This document shows, in pieces, positions 62,401 to 64,000 of a stretch of DNA of 64,000 nucleotides (within the stretch, counting starts at the first letter, position 1; the number at the start of each line of letters is the position of its first letter). The notes under the pieces are model-generated. The model was not told where the DNA came from, ran no database searches, and saw nothing but the letters and a program-made list of their open reading frames with translations. The translations under genes were made by a program, and so were the position numbers. Source of the DNA: Colius striatus (Eukaryota > Chordata > Aves > Coliiformes > Coliidae); NCBI RefSeq assembly GCF_028858725.1, contig NC_084790.1, positions 560,501-624,500 of the forward strand. The letters are read 5' to 3'.

Positions 62401-64000
62401 GTGACAGAGAGAGCCCTGACCTGGTGGGGACATGGATTGCTGTCAGCTGCAGAGGCTCTTTGGTGTGGACAGAGACCTGAGGTGACGGGGCTCAGCCTCC
62501 ACTTCTTTCTCTGTCACATTCTGAGCCAATGAGAGCCAGAAAGTGTAAACTGAGGTTCTTGGGTGGTTCATTCTTCAGAACTTAAACCTGAAGCAACTGG
62601 TTGAAAACTTCACCATTAAAAAGTTTCACTTCCCAAATAGTACCATTCTATAAATACCCTGTGCAGTGGGATATGACATTTACTCCCACACATGAGACTC
62701 AGCCTGCTTTGTAACTTGCATTCTCTGCCTTAACCCTTGAGCTGGACTCCGAGTAAGCCCAAGGCAAGGGACTCGCCTCTTGTGGCCCCGGGTGATGTTG
62801 CAGCCTGTGAGCTGCTGCAGCTTGGTGCAGAGTAAACAGGAGTAGACTTGCACCCAGAATTAGTGTACTCGGTATGGCAAAACTCCTTCAGGCTCTTTGG
62901 CTTTCATGTAGCTAAAGATGTTGCCTTAGGAATAACAATGCTTTAAACAAACTCTTATCAACAGATTTCAGCATTTTCCTGCCCAAACCAAGAGAAGGAC
63001 TTAAGGGTACTTTGCTTTCATTTCCCATTCTGCCTCTGATTTACAACCCTTGACAAATTCCTTACCTCCTTGGTTTCAGTCCCATCTAAACCAGAGCATA
63101 CTGCTTGTCCCTCGTTCTTCACGTGTGTCTAGAGAGTGGAGACTCCACTCTGTAAAGCGCCCCAAAGTGCTCGGGTGCTGGTGGTTTATAAATATCCTCT
63201 TTCTATCTATATCTCAGCAGGTCTGTAATATCCCTTATTGAGAAAGAGATGAAGATACCCAGATTGCTAGCTTTAAAATTAAATGGGTCATCTAATCTCA
63301 TCCTCTTGCCCAGATAACGTGAGGCAAGCTGATGGCACAGCCAGACTGGAACATGAGGAAGGTTAGCAGAGCAGTCTGGCACTGCAGCCACCCCTCTATG
63401 GGAGAGGGAGCCCACGATTGTAAAAGCCCTCTCGTGTAGAGCTTTGGCATGTGCCTCTGTCTGGTGTTCCAAGGCTACACAGGAGAGGTTGACCCTACTG
63501 TTGGAAAGAAGTTGGATTTGTTACCTTGCTGGGATGGGAGATGGGGAAACAAACAAATGTAGGCCCTGTAGAATGGGGCTGCTGCTGCTCTGGGTTCCAC
63601 AGGGCTGATGTCATTCCTTCCAGAATATTCATCACTGGTGGCAGGAAAAACAAGAAGCAGCCCCAGCAGCCTGCAGAAGTTTCTCCCCAGCTCTTCTGAA
63701 TACCATGCAGTTCCAATTAATTGGAGTTTGGCCCCTGCAGGGAATACACTTCTCTACAGCTTCCTCTTATCTCTGCCAAAATATGATCCAACTGCTTGTG
63801 TTCCTGCAGGGGTTTCTGCTTTGGGCTCTGCTCTCTCCCCAGGAGCACACAGCAGCGTTTGCACCGCTGCATCCCGGGCAGGAGCAGCTCTGAGTGGGAG
63901 CTGGGTGCAGAGGGAGCAGGGCCAGGGCTGGCCATCCTTTGCTCATTTATGGTTCAGAGGATCGAGTACACGTTCTCTTTACTCTGGAGGTCATCTGAGG
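59426..64000 (+). other. Putative first intron of the divergent gene
   Basis: 4.6 kb of unique sequence with a short (TG)n at 61835–61849 and no recognised transposon. One weak exon candidate is listed separately; otherwise no coding exon is supported on either strand. Confidence 0.5.
61282..61505 (+). CDS. Weak candidate exon
   Basis: An open frame reads SASDTSAAAEARLQEDEDML and on through LCLTQRRRSSLAGEGN, ending at a good donor CTCAAC|GTGAGT at 61505/61506. A phase-0 acceptor compatible with the exon at 59393–59425 exists (TGTCAG at 61281), but its pyrimidine tract is poor. The acidic and RRRSS stretch is protein-like, but I recognise no family. Confidence 0.2.

Overview
This is bird nuclear DNA. 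The evidence is CR1 retroposon fragments, GC-rich short-intron genes with strong CpG islands, and the convergent FMNL1–MAP3K14 pair. Mammals carry the same pair on human 17q21.31; by synteny this is probably a GC-rich avian microchromosome (inference). No viral, bacterial or CRISPR features are seen.

Region by region. (1) 130–951, + strand: four consecutive exons of a smooth-muscle-type myosin light chain kinase paralogue (C-terminal kinase lobe plus calmodulin-binding helix). (2) 953–12690: a tandem array of ten nearly identical ~520 bp CpG-rich cores separated by two alternating linker types. It starts at the splice donor of the last kinase exon, so it probably lies in an intron or 3' flank. 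(3) 12.7–15.9 kb: candidate last exon and poly(A) signal of the kinase gene, a minus-strand CR1 fragment, then a C-poor purine-rich block. (4) 16052–31.76 kb, + strand: complete FMNL1 (26 coding exons, 1100 or 1102 aa, two alternative C-termini, AATAAA at 31742). Intron 10 holds a 44-bp minisatellite. (5) 31.8–38 kb: spacer between the two convergent genes, mostly a 2.4-kb, 29-bp minisatellite. The only AATAAA I found for MAP3K14 is beyond it, so the minisatellite may be 3' UTR. (6) 38004–51204, - strand: complete MAP3K14 (NIK) coding region (15 coding exons, 942 aa), with predicted non-coding 5' exons near 53.2 and 58.63 kb. (7) 58.1–59.5 kb: a CpG island shared by MAP3K14 and a divergent + strand gene whose first coding exon (MAPGQLSPEDL) is at 59393. 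The rest of that gene lies beyond the window or in unrecognised exons.

FMNL1 (formin, actin assembly in haematopoietic cells) and MAP3K14 (non-canonical NF-kappaB kinase) are both immune-cell genes but act in different pathways. Their adjacency is conserved synteny, not an operon. The most unusual object is the GC-rich array: three of its modules read in order as inverted CCAAT boxes, a CpG-island core, and a downstream poly(A) signal, which looks like a tandemly copied transcription unit. All exon boundaries were read by eye from splice signals, phase continuity and remembered family sequences; no search was run.
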